Positions 52,106 through 58,798 of a stretch of DNA of 64,000 nucleotides are shown here, one piece after another. A model generated the notes under the pieces. It searched no databases. It was not told the DNA's origin and saw only the letters and a program-made list of their open reading frames with translations. The position numbers and the translations under genes are program-made. The DNA comes from an uncultured Oscillospiraceae bacterium (GTDB taxonomy: Bacteria; Bacillota; Clostridia; Oscillospirales; Ruminococcaceae). The stretch covers positions 1 to 64,000 of the forward strand of contig CAKSWY010000001.1 of NCBI GenBank assembly GCA_934513685.1, written 5' to 3'. The number at the start of each line of letters is the position of its first letter. The first letter of the stretch is position 1.

Positions 52106-52237
52106 CGAAACGGCCCCCTTTCCCTGCAACTTCCAGATGCATTCCGGCAAAGAACGGCCCATTTTCGGCCAGGAAGGGTCTTTGCGTTGAAAAGTATCCG
52201 AAAAGTTAAAAATAAAACGAATTGCTATTGTTTTTTA

Positions 52238-52266
52238 AGTTTATCAGGTCAGAGGTACTGTGTCAA
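52238..52266 (-). promoter_or_regulatory. Promoter of the LytTR gene
   Basis: Minus strand TTGACA (52266-52261), a 17-base spacer and TAAACT (52243-52238). The A/T-rich stretch between the LytTR and GT2 genes (52106-52531) holds this promoter and the GT2 terminator; small minus-strand ORFs there look non-coding. Confidence 0.78.
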
Positions 52267-52473
52267 GATGGCAAGAAAAACACAAATTTCGAGTGATTTG
52301 TCTAAAATGTCGATGCATCGAAAAGTATGGCGGGAGGAGAGCTCTGCAAAAAGGAAAATTTTTGGTCTGGTAAAAAAGAAACAATTGCGGTGGGCGCAAG
52401 GCTGCCGGTGATGCACAGAATGCATAATGCGCGCCGCAAAAAGGAATGAGAAGAATGCCGAAGGGCACACCGC

Positions 52474-52519
52474 AAAAAATAAAAGGGGCAGGCGCGGCCC
52501 AACGCCGCAGCCTGCCTCT
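52474..52519 (-). terminator. Terminator of the GT2 gene at 52532
   Basis: GGCAGG and GCGGC (52488-52497) pair with GCCGC and CCTGCC (52504-52516). On the minus strand the stem runs into CCTTTTATTTTTT. Confidence 0.78.
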
Positions 52520-52531
52520 TTGAAAAACGGG

Positions 52532-53548
52532 TCAGTTGAATTTGTAGATCTTCTGCACGCCCCGGTACAAAAGCACCGTCAAGTGGTTGCCCAGGCCGCC
52601 GGGCAGGTTGGTGAAGGCGCTCACCGAGAACAGCTTCATGCGGCGGTACAGCCGCGGGTCGCCCTCGTTCAGCTCCTTCCACAGCTGGGCCTTCTTCTCC
52701 AGCGATTCCGGCGTGCCGCTGATGGTGAGGAACACCGAGGAGATGGCCACCATCATGGAGAGGTAGTTCAACATGTACGAGGCCAGGTTCTTCTGGCGCT
52801 CGGGCAGGTCGTAGGGGCTGGGGCAGGCCAGCATGATGCGGGTCACCCGCAGCTGCTGATCCACCCGGCGCACCATCACCTGCTCGTTGACCGACTGGTC
52901 CGCCCGGCCGATGAAGTAGCGGTACAGGTCCAGATCCATATAATACAGGGTTTTGACCGAGGGCAGCGGCTGGTAGACAAAGATGTTGTCCACATAGAAG
53001 GTGTGCTTGGGCAGCACCAGGCCGCAGTCCCGCAGAAGCTGGCTGCGGTAGATCACCGAGTGCATCAGCAGGTTCTGGGAGGGCAGGAACTTGTGGATCT
53101 CCTCCCAGGTGAACACCTTGCCCACCGGGAACACGTTCCGGTAATTGACGGTGTGGCTGGTGTTGTCCTCCACGTGCTCGTACACATAATTGCACACCAC
53201 CATGTCCACCGGGTTTTCGGCGAAGGTGCGCAGCTGGTCCATCACCTTGTGCAGGCTGGGCACATCCAGCCAGTCGTCCGAGTCCACCACCTTGTAGTAC
53301 AGGCCGGTGGCGTGGGCCAGACCCTGGTTCACGCCCTCGCCGTGGCCGCCGTTGGGCTGGTGAATGACCCGCACCACATCGGGGTACTGTTCGGCATACC
53401 GGTCGGCAATGGCGGGGGTGTCATCGGTGGAGCCATCGTCCACCAGGATGATCTCGGCCTCGTCGCCGGCCTCCAAGAGGGTTTTGATGCAGCGGTCCAT
53501 ATAGGCGGCCGAGTTGTAGCAGGGCACCGCGAACGTGATCAGTTTCAA
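52532..53548 (-). CDS. GT2 glycosyltransferase
   Basis: A 338-residue GT-A enzyme. FAVPCYNSAAYMDRCIKTLL, IILVDDGSTDDTPAI, HQPNGGHGEGVNQGLAHATG and YYKVVDSDDWLD give the nucleotide-sugar and metal sites. The C-terminal 200 residues are helical and amphipathic, without clear membrane helices. It resembles glycosyltransferases for wall or capsule glycans; acceptor unknown. The start codon is TTG (53548), 7 bases after GGAGG; no ATG fits. It is divergent from the undecaprenyl-phosphate sugar transferase gene and may serve the same polymer. Confidence 0.88.
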   Translation of the reverse strand: MKLITFAVPCYNSAAYMDRCIKTLLEAGDEAEIILVDDGSTDDTPAIADRYAEQYPDVVRVIHQPNGGHGEGVNQGLAHATGLYYKVVDSDDWLDVPSLHKVMDQLRTFAENPVDMVVCNYVYEHVEDNTSHTVNYRNVFPVGKVFTWEEIHKFLPSQNLLMHSVIYRSQLLRDCGLVLPKHTFYVDNIFVYQPLPSVKTLYYMDLDLYRYFIGRADQSVNEQVMVRRVDQQLRVTRIMLACPSPYDLPERQKNLASYMLNYLSMMVAISSVFLTISGTPESLEKKAQLWKELNEGDPRLYRRMKLFSVSAFTNLPGGLGNHLTVLLYRGVQKIYKFN

Positions 53549-53654
53549 GTATATTCCTCCAATTTCCTTTGTTTAGGAAGTGATGATGCAGGGAAAGGCG
53601 GCCTTTCCGGTGCAGGCGCAAAGCCCGCAGGCCAGAGGCCGATAAGATGCAACC

Positions 53655-53663
53655 ATTATAACA
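53655..53663 (-). promoter_or_regulatory. Extended -10 promoter of the GT2 gene
   Basis: Minus strand TGTTATAAT (53663-53655), about 107 bases from the TTG start. No good -35 is seen. Confidence 0.55.
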
Positions 53664-53823
53664 TATCCCGCAACAAATATCGAGAGGAAAGGCGACGTTT
53701 GCGGAAAAATGGTGGAGAATCTTGCGGGTTTGGCGGATGTGTGAGAAATTCCCCGGATTCTTTGTGCAGGATACAGAGGGGTCGCCCGGGCAAGGGCGGC
53801 CCGGGGCAGGGCCTTGTGGACAA

Positions 53824-53846
53824 TCCCCGCCCCGAATGTGTATAAT
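53824..53846 (+). promoter_or_regulatory. Promoter of the sugar transferase gene
   Basis: TATAAT at 53841-53846 preceded by TGTG (extended -10); GGACAA at 53818-53823 is a plausible -35 with a 17-base spacer. The gap 53549-53920 otherwise holds the divergent promoter and no gene. Confidence 0.6.
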
Positions 53847-53920
53847 GTGGATAAGAAAAACCCAAGGCGGCGGGAAAGGCAGCCCGCCGTGCCGAGGTTG
53901 TGTGTGAAAGGAGCGACCCG

Positions 53921-54553
53921 ATGATGTATCGCAAATGGGTCAAACGCCTGTTGGACATTCTGCTCTCCGGCGCAGCGCTGGTGGTGCTGTGCATTCCCAT
54001 GGGGATAATCGCCCTGTGGATCAAGCTGGATTCCCCCGGCCCGGTGCTGTTCCGGCAGAAGCGGGTGGGCAAAAACAAGGTGCTGTTCGACATTCTGAAG
54101 TTCCGCACCATGCGCACGGATACCCCCCACGATATGCCCACCCATATGCTGAAGAACCCCGACGCCTTCATCACCAAGAGCGGGCACTTCCTGCGGAAAA
54201 CCAGCCTGGATGAGCTGCCCCAGCTGTGGAACATCTTTGTGGGGCAGATGAGCGTGGTTGGCCCCCGGCCTGCCCTGTGGAACCAGTACGACCTGATTGA
54301 GGAGCGGGACAAATATGGGGCCAACGACGTGACCCCGGGCCTGACCGGCTGGGCCCAAGTGAACGGCCGGGACGAGCTGGAGATCCCGGTGAAGGCCCGG
54401 CTGGACGGCGAGTATGTGCAGCATCTGGGCTTTGCCATGGACCTGAAATGCTTTTTGCGCACCATCACCAGCGTGCTGGGCCACGAGGGCGTGGTGGAAG
54501 GCGGAACCGGTGCACTGCACGAGGCCGAACAGCAGAAACCCCAGACAAAATAA
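53921..54553 (+). CDS. Undecaprenyl-phosphate sugar phosphotransferase (bacterial sugar transferase family)
   Basis: A 210-residue priming transferase (PF02397 family). One N-terminal membrane helix (RLLDILLSGAALVVLCIPMGIIALWI) is followed by SPGPVLFRQKRVGKNK, FDILKFRTM, FLRKTSLDELPQLWNI, GQMSVVGPRPAL and PGLTGWAQVNGRDEL. It transfers a sugar-1-phosphate to undecaprenyl phosphate, the first step of capsule, O-unit or glycoprotein glycan assembly. The start at 53921 has AAAGGAG 7 bases upstream (ATG at 53924 is also possible). No polymerase or flippase is nearby. Confidence 0.92.
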   Translation: MMYRKWVKRLLDILLSGAALVVLCIPMGIIALWIKLDSPGPVLFRQKRVGKNKVLFDILKFRTMRTDTPHDMPTHMLKNPDAFITKSGHFLRKTSLDELPQLWNIFVGQMSVVGPRPALWNQYDLIEERDKYGANDVTPGLTGWAQVNGRDELEIPVKARLDGEYVQHLGFAMDLKCFLRTITSVLGHEGVVEGGTGALHEAEQQKPQTK

Positions 54554-54678
54554 CAAGAGGCGAACGGGCTGAAACTGCAGTTTCAGCGAACAATATTCCC
54601 GTTTTGACCGAGAAAGCGAAGGCGCGGCTGCGGCGGAAAACGGCCGAGACGCGCTTTATAAAATTTTGCCTGAAACAT

Positions 54679-54707
54679 TTGATTTCTTGCTATCGCCATG
54701 CTATAAT
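54679..54707 (+). promoter_or_regulatory. Promoter of the small anchored protein
   Basis: TTGATT (54679-54684), a 17-base spacer and TATAAT (54702-54707), with an extended TGC ahead of the -10. Confidence 0.75.
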
Positions 54708-54762
54708 CAGGCTGAAAATGGCCGGTGAGGTCTGCATTCTTTGGAAAGGAGGGAACAGTGCA

Positions 54763-55188
54763 ATGGAAAAAACGACACACTGGATGCGCCTTTTGGTCGT
54801 GCTTCTGGCCGTGACCGTGCTTGTGGGCATGGGATACGCTGCACTGCTCCCGGAAGAAGAGACCATCACCGCGCCGCAGCAGACGGTGGAACTGCAGGCG
54901 GCACCGGCTTCCAGCCGGGGCGGCGTGCACCCTGCCAGCAGCGTTCTGAGTGACGGCCAGGGGGTGACCCCTGCCGCACAGGATGCCGCCATCCAGTCCG
55001 GAAACGGGCTGACGGTTGCGCACGACAACACCCGTCTGGTGCAGCGCCAGACGTCGTTTTTGGCCGAGGCCCAGCGGGGCCAGGGGCGGATTGACCGCGC
55101 CCGTGAGCTGAAAGCGGCGGCCATTCGCGTCAATCGCCGCCTTTGCGGCTGTTTGTATCATACCAGACTTTCTGATCCCCCCGGCTGA
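54763..55188 (+). CDS. Small membrane-anchored or secreted protein, unknown
   Basis: A 141-residue protein with a signal anchor at 9-28 (LLVVLLAVTVLVGMGYAALL). A low-complexity region (ITAPQQTVELQAAPASSRGG) and a charged helical tail (QTSFLAEAQRGQGRIDRARELKAAA) follow. The last residues (LCGCLYHTRLSDPPG) are encoded partly by a small hairpin and may be a run-on past the ancestral end. AAGGAGG precedes the start. Not recognised. It lies between a sugar transferase and an AraC regulator and has its own promoter. The following gap (55189-55477) holds an 11-base direct repeat, CTGTACCCTTT at 55247 and 55357, and no gene. Confidence 0.62.
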   Translation: MEKTTHWMRLLVVLLAVTVLVGMGYAALLPEEETITAPQQTVELQAAPASSRGGVHPASSVLSDGQGVTPAAQDAAIQSGNGLTVAHDNTRLVQRQTSFLAEAQRGQGRIDRARELKAAAIRVNRRLCGCLYHTRLSDPPG

Positions 55189-55477
55189 ACCGGCGGATCG
55201 ACAAAAGGCTCCGGCGGCACAAAGCTGCCCGGGCCTCAGGGGCGAACTGTACCCTTTGCCTGCTGTGCGGGCGGGGTACGGTGCGGCCCCGGCTTTGTTG
55301 CCCTTGTTTTTCAGGGGGGCAGGGCCGGTCGTTTCGTTGAGTTGACCGGGGGATTGCTGTACCCTTTTGCACGGTTTTGCGCCGGGCAGTGGGCCATTCC
55401 CCGAAGAGAAGAGAACTGCCCGGCAGCGGCTGCGGACATGCACGCCCGGCCTGCGGCGGGACAGGGGAGGTTTGGAT

Positions 55478-56674
55478 ATGACCCGTATCATGATTGTAAG
55501 TGCCAACGGCAGTGAAGCCAAGGCATTGTTTTATCTTTTGCAGCGTGCAGGCCTGGGCGCCGTTGACCTGAGCATCTGCCCCGGCGAACATCTGGCACGC
55601 CGCGCGGCCGAAAAAGGGGCCGGTGTGATTCTGGCCGAGACGGATGCCCTGGGGGATGAGCCGGAACAGACGCTGGATGAGCTGTTCCAGGTGCTGCCGG
55701 ACTGCCAAGTGGTGCTGTATTCTGGCAACACGGTGCAGATGGATGCTCTGCGTGCCCTGAAGCGAGACAACGTGCAGATGCTGATGCGCCCCCTGCGCAA
55801 AACGCAGATTCAGCGGGCGGTGGCCCGTGCACTGGAGCAGGCGGGCCATGGCCCCCGGCAGGCCCGGTGTGAGCAGCTTCTGCGCATGATGACCCAGCGC
55901 ACCCTGGATGACCTGCTGGAGGGCCGCACGGAAGAGGCCTGCAAGAGCCTGAACGCGCTGGATCTGGAGCAGGAGAGCGGTGCCGTGTATCTGGCCTGGC
56001 TGAGCGAGCCGCTTGCCCCGCGGGAGAGCGAGGGCCTTGCGGCAGAGCTGCGGGGCCGCCTGCTGGGCGTGGGCTGCACGGCGCTGCTGCGGGTGAGCGG
56101 CGGCAGCCTGGCGGCGGTGGGCTTTGCCCCGGCCGACCAGCAGGCCACGGTGATGGGCACGCTGGAAACGGCCCTGAAGCGCTACTGCTTTGAGCATGAG
56201 CGGAAGCATCAGCTGAGCAGCGCCCCCTTCGACAGCCTGGAAGAGCTGCCCGAGGCTCTGCAGCAGGCGGCCGCCGGGCTTGGCCCCCGCGTGGGCTGGG
56301 CCGAGCCGCTGCTGAAGCCGGAGCGACCGGTGCTGCCGGTTCGGGTGGAGCGGGTGCGCCAGTACATACAGGAGCATTTCTGCGAGGAGATCAGCCTGGA
56401 AAGCATTGCCGCCGCCTGCGGAATGAGCAAGTATTACCTGTGCCATGTGTTCAAGGAGAACATGGGCGTGTCGGTGTTCAATTACCTCATCTGGCTGCGC
56501 ATGGAGGAGGCCCGCCGCCTGCTGGCCACTACCACCCTGAAGGTGTCGCAGGTGGGCAGCCGGGTGGGCTACGCCGACCCCAACTATTTCATCACGGCCT
56601 TTAAAAAGCAGGAGGGCGTCACGCCCACCGAATATCGGGCCGGGCAGACCGTGCGCTGCCTGAGCGCAGAATAA
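55478..56674 (+). CDS. AraC family regulator with degenerate receiver domain
   Basis: A 398-residue regulator. Residues 1-120 have a receiver-like pattern (RIMIVSANGSEAKALFYLL, VILAETDALGDEP, QVVLYSGNTVQMDALRAL, VQMLMRPLRKTQIQ) lacking the acidic pocket; the acceptor position is Glu or neighbouring and the switch Lys is Arg. A middle region of about 150 residues is unassigned. The C-terminal AraC domain (about 285-390) has two HTH motifs: ISLESIAAACGMSKYYLCHVF and KVSQVGSRVGYADPNYFITAFKK. GGGGAGG precedes the ATG at 55478. A formate/nitrite channel gene follows, with direct repeats between that suit AraC-type binding. Confidence 0.87.
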   Translation: MTRIMIVSANGSEAKALFYLLQRAGLGAVDLSICPGEHLARRAAEKGAGVILAETDALGDEPEQTLDELFQVLPDCQVVLYSGNTVQMDALRALKRDNVQMLMRPLRKTQIQRAVARALEQAGHGPRQARCEQLLRMMTQRTLDDLLEGRTEEACKSLNALDLEQESGAVYLAWLSEPLAPRESEGLAAELRGRLLGVGCTALLRVSGGSLAAVGFAPADQQATVMGTLETALKRYCFEHERKHQLSSAPFDSLEELPEALQQAAAGLGPRVGWAEPLLKPERPVLPVRVERVRQYIQEHFCEEISLESIAAACGMSKYYLCHVFKENMGVSVFNYLIWLRMEEARRLLATTTLKVSQVGSRVGYADPNYFITAFKKQEGVTPTEYRAGQTVRCLSAE

Positions 56675-56826
56675 CGCGGCGCTTTGGCTGCCGGGCCGCG
56701 CCGCCGATCTCTCGGAGCGGCGGCCTGCACCCCCTGCCGGGTGCGGACGGGCCGGGGCCGACCGGCTTTTCCCGGCTTTTCCGGCAAGGGGGCCGTTGCC
56801 TGACAGCGGAAGCCGCTTTGGACAAA

Positions 56827-56865
56827 AACGTTAAGTTCCGATGGCATTCCCAAACGTGCAGTTCC
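56827..56865 (+). promoter_or_regulatory. Direct repeats, candidate AraC-type operator
   Basis: AACGT-nnn-GTTCC occurs at 56827-56839 and again at 56853-56865, 26 bases apart, with further matches (ATnG) just after each. Period and orientation fit two AraC-family binding sites. They lie downstream of the AraC gene and upstream of the FNT channel gene. Confidence 0.5.
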
Positions 56866-56879
56866 AATCGTTTTAAGAG

Positions 56880-56931
56880 AGCCATCTGGCTCGGAACCCG
56901 TCAAAGAGGTTCTGGGCCGGATGGCTTATTT
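56880..56931 (+). terminator. Terminator after the AraC gene
   Basis: AGCCATC (56880-56886) pairs with GATGGCT (56920-56926), with an inner GAACC/GGTTC arm, then TATTTT. Confidence 0.75.
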
Positions 56932-56945
56932 TGCGTAAATATGGG

Positions 56946-56974
56946 TGGACAAACGCAAACTGCCACGATATAAT
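56946..56974 (+). promoter_or_regulatory. Promoter of the FNT channel gene
   Basis: TGGACA (56946-56951), a 17-base spacer and TATAAT (56969-56974). The gap 56675-57059 holds the repeats at 56827, the terminator at 56880 and this promoter. Confidence 0.78.
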
Positions 56975-57059
56975 CTGGTTGTTGCGCGCGATACAGAAGC
57001 GAAGAAACAGCGGCCCACAGCGGGCCGCATGGGGGATTGCAGAACAGGAGGATGCAGCG

Positions 57060-57866
57060 ATGAATACACCGGCACAAGTGGCGGAAAATTATCTGAGCAC
57101 CGGGAAGGCGAAGGTGAGTCTTCCCTTTGGGCGAATGCTGGCGCTGGCCATTCTGGCGGGCATTTACATTGCACTGGCGGGCGTTGGGGCCAGCTGCGCT
57201 GCCGTGACCGTGGAAAGCGCTTCGCTGGCCAAGCTGGTGAGCGGCTGCCTGTTTCCGGCCGGGCTGACCATGGTGCTGCTGGCGGGCAGCGAGCTATTCA
57301 CCGGCAACTGTCTGTTGGTGATGCCGCTGGCCCAAAAGACCATTGCCCCGGCGCAGATGCTGCGCAGCTGGGTGGTGGTGTATCTGGGCAATTTCATCGG
57401 GGCGATGGCGGTGGCGTGGATCGCCAGCGCCAGCCACACGTTCACCCTGTTTGGTGACTGGTTTGCCATCAGCGTGGTGAGTACGGCCGCCGCCAAGTGC
57501 AGCCTGAGCTTTACCGACGCGCTGCTGCGGGGCATTCTGTGCAATCTGCTGGTCTGCCTGGCGGTTTGGATCAGCTTTGCGGCCAAGAGCGTGGGCGGTA
57601 AAATCGCCGGGCTGTACCTGCCCATTCTGCTGTTTGTGCTGTGCGGCTATGAGCACTGCGTGGCCAATATGTATTACATTCCGGCGGGCATTTTTGCCCT
57701 GGCCGACCCGGCCTATGCCGAAGCGCTGGCGGGCCTGAACGCAAGCGCCGTCACCTGGGCGGGGCTGGCGTCCAACCTGATTCCGGTGACCCTGGGCAAC
57801 ATTCTGGGCGGCGCCGGGCTGGGGCTGGCCTACTGGTACATTTATTTGAAAAAGCCCAAGGCGTGA
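57060..57866 (+). CDS. Formate/nitrite transporter (FNT) family channel
   Basis: A 268-residue pentameric channel subunit with six helices. Signs are LALAILAGIYIALAGVGASC in helix 1, AGSELFTGNCLLV (conserved SELFTGN loop), VVYLGNFIGA, LLRGILCNLLVCLAVWISFAAKSVGGK (conserved GILCNLLVC) and CGYEHCVANMYYIPAGIFA with the pore His. LIPVTLGNILGG is also typical. It moves formate, nitrite or hydrosulfide; in a fermenter formate is most likely. AGGAGG lies 8 bases before the ATG. It is flanked by an AraC regulator. No pyruvate formate-lyase is in the window. Confidence 0.93.
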   Translation: MNTPAQVAENYLSTGKAKVSLPFGRMLALAILAGIYIALAGVGASCAAVTVESASLAKLVSGCLFPAGLTMVLLAGSELFTGNCLLVMPLAQKTIAPAQMLRSWVVVYLGNFIGAMAVAWIASASHTFTLFGDWFAISVVSTAAAKCSLSFTDALLRGILCNLLVCLAVWISFAAKSVGGKIAGLYLPILLFVLCGYEHCVANMYYIPAGIFALADPAYAEALAGLNASAVTWAGLASNLIPVTLGNILGGAGLGLAYWYIYLKKPKA

Positions 57867-57889
57867 AAAATACGGGAAATCGGGCCGAG

Positions 57890-57939
57890 AAAAAGGCGCA
57901 TCCATTCTGTTGGGAAAAGCAGATGGGTGCGCCTTTTTT
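57890..57939. terminator. Terminator after the FNT gene
   Basis: AAAAGGCGCATCCAT (57891-57905) pairs with ATGGGTGCGCCTTTT (57922-57936, two G-T pairs), then T's. Confidence 0.9.
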
Positions 57940-57969
57940 CTGTGGGATAAGCTTTCTGCCGCGAGGTTT

Positions 57970-58206
57970 GGCTTCCCCTCAAGAGAAAGCTGTCGGCGGC
58001 AGCCGACTGATGAGGTGGCACATTGCCTGCCGCGGCGGGGTTATTGCAGTGACGGCGGGCGGCGGTTTGATTTTGCGGTTTGGTGTTGACGGTGCCGGAG
58101 GGGTTCGTGCTTTGCCACTGCCATAAAGTTTTGCAGTGATTCGCGCGCCACCTCAGCCGCCTCACTGCGCTCGGCACCTTCCCCTCGAGGGGAAGGCTTT
58201 GCCGCA
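57970..58206. repeat. Intergenic palindromic repeats, copies 2 and 3 (facing each other)
   Basis: Two members of the same repeat family as 194-301 stand in opposite orientation. 57970-58020 ends in TGATGAGGTGGCA and, on the minus strand, reads CCACCTCATCAGTCGG...GAGGGGAAGCC. 58148-58205 reads CCACCTCAGCCGCCTCACTG and contains the perfect palindrome CCTTCCCCTC/GAGGGGAAGG. About 127 bases of non-coding sequence lie between them. Together with the terminator at 57890 and the promoter/operators at 58267 this accounts for the gap 57867-58432. Confidence 0.7.
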
Positions 58207-58266
58207 ACGGTGTACAGGCCGCTGTTTTGCACAGCATTCCACAGAGAATTTCGTGCGTTCCTACAA

Positions 58267-58316
58267 TTGACAGAACACTCTACGGCGTGTACACTAAAAC
58301 TAAACTACAGGCTGTA
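58267..58316 (+). promoter_or_regulatory. blaI-blaR1 promoter with two BlaI-type operators
   Basis: TTGACA (58267-58272), a 17-base spacer and TACACT (58290-58295). CTAC-N4-TGTA occurs twice, 25 bases apart: 58280-58291 (over the spacer and -10) and 58305-58316 (at the transcript start). These resemble the TACA..TGTA dyads bound by BlaI/MecI repressors and imply autorepression. Confidence 0.72.
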
Positions 58317-58432
58317 GAGCGACTCGCCCGCCTGCCCACTCAAACCCTTCTCTCGCCCCCAACCTCACCTGAAAATTCTGAATTCCTCATTTCTAACTCC
58401 TAATTCCTCCCTCAAAAGAAAGGAGCCTCCCC

Positions 58433-58795
58433 ATGCCGGATTACCACCTTGCCGAAGCCGAAAAAAAGTTTGCCCAGCTGATCTGGGAGCACGAGCCGCT
58501 GCCCTCCCGCCGTCTGGTGGAGCTGGCGGCGCAGGAGCTGGGCTGGAAGAGCACCACCACCTACACCGTCCTGCGCCGCCTGTGTGACCGGGGGCTGTTT
58601 CAGAACGAAAAGTCTCAGGTGACCAGCCTGGTCAGCCGGGAGGAGTTTCGCCGCCAGCAAAGCCGTAGCTTTGTGCAGGAGGCCTTTGGAGGTTCGCTGC
58701 CCAGCTTTCTCACGGCGTTTATGGGCGGGCGCAAGCTCACGCAGGCCCAGGCGGAGGAGCTGCGGGACCTGATCGACCATTATGAGGAGGAGTGA
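58433..58795 (+). CDS. blaI: BlaI/MecI/CopY family repressor
   Basis: A 120-residue winged-helix repressor. Visible are LAEAEKKFAQLIWEHEPLPSR, STTTYTVLRRLCDRGLF (recognition helix), EKSQVTSLVSREEFRRQQ and a helical dimerisation tail containing FLTAFMGGRKLTQAQAEEL. The usual Asn-Phe cleavage site is not obvious; GLFQNEKSQ and QEAFGGSL are the nearest regions. AAAGGAG precedes the ATG. It is followed after 3 bases by the BlaR1-like sensor-protease gene, forming the classic pair. Confidence 0.92.
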   Translation: MPDYHLAEAEKKFAQLIWEHEPLPSRRLVELAAQELGWKSTTTYTVLRRLCDRGLFQNEKSQVTSLVSREEFRRQQSRSFVQEAFGGSLPSFLTAFMGGRKLTQAQAEELRDLIDHYEEE

Positions 58796-58798
58796 GCC

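Noticed and set aside
52244..52470. Overlapping 72-74 codon minus-strand ORFs
   Set aside because: They cover the promoter of the LytTR gene and the GT2 terminator region, lack ribosome sites and have unlikely amino-acid composition.
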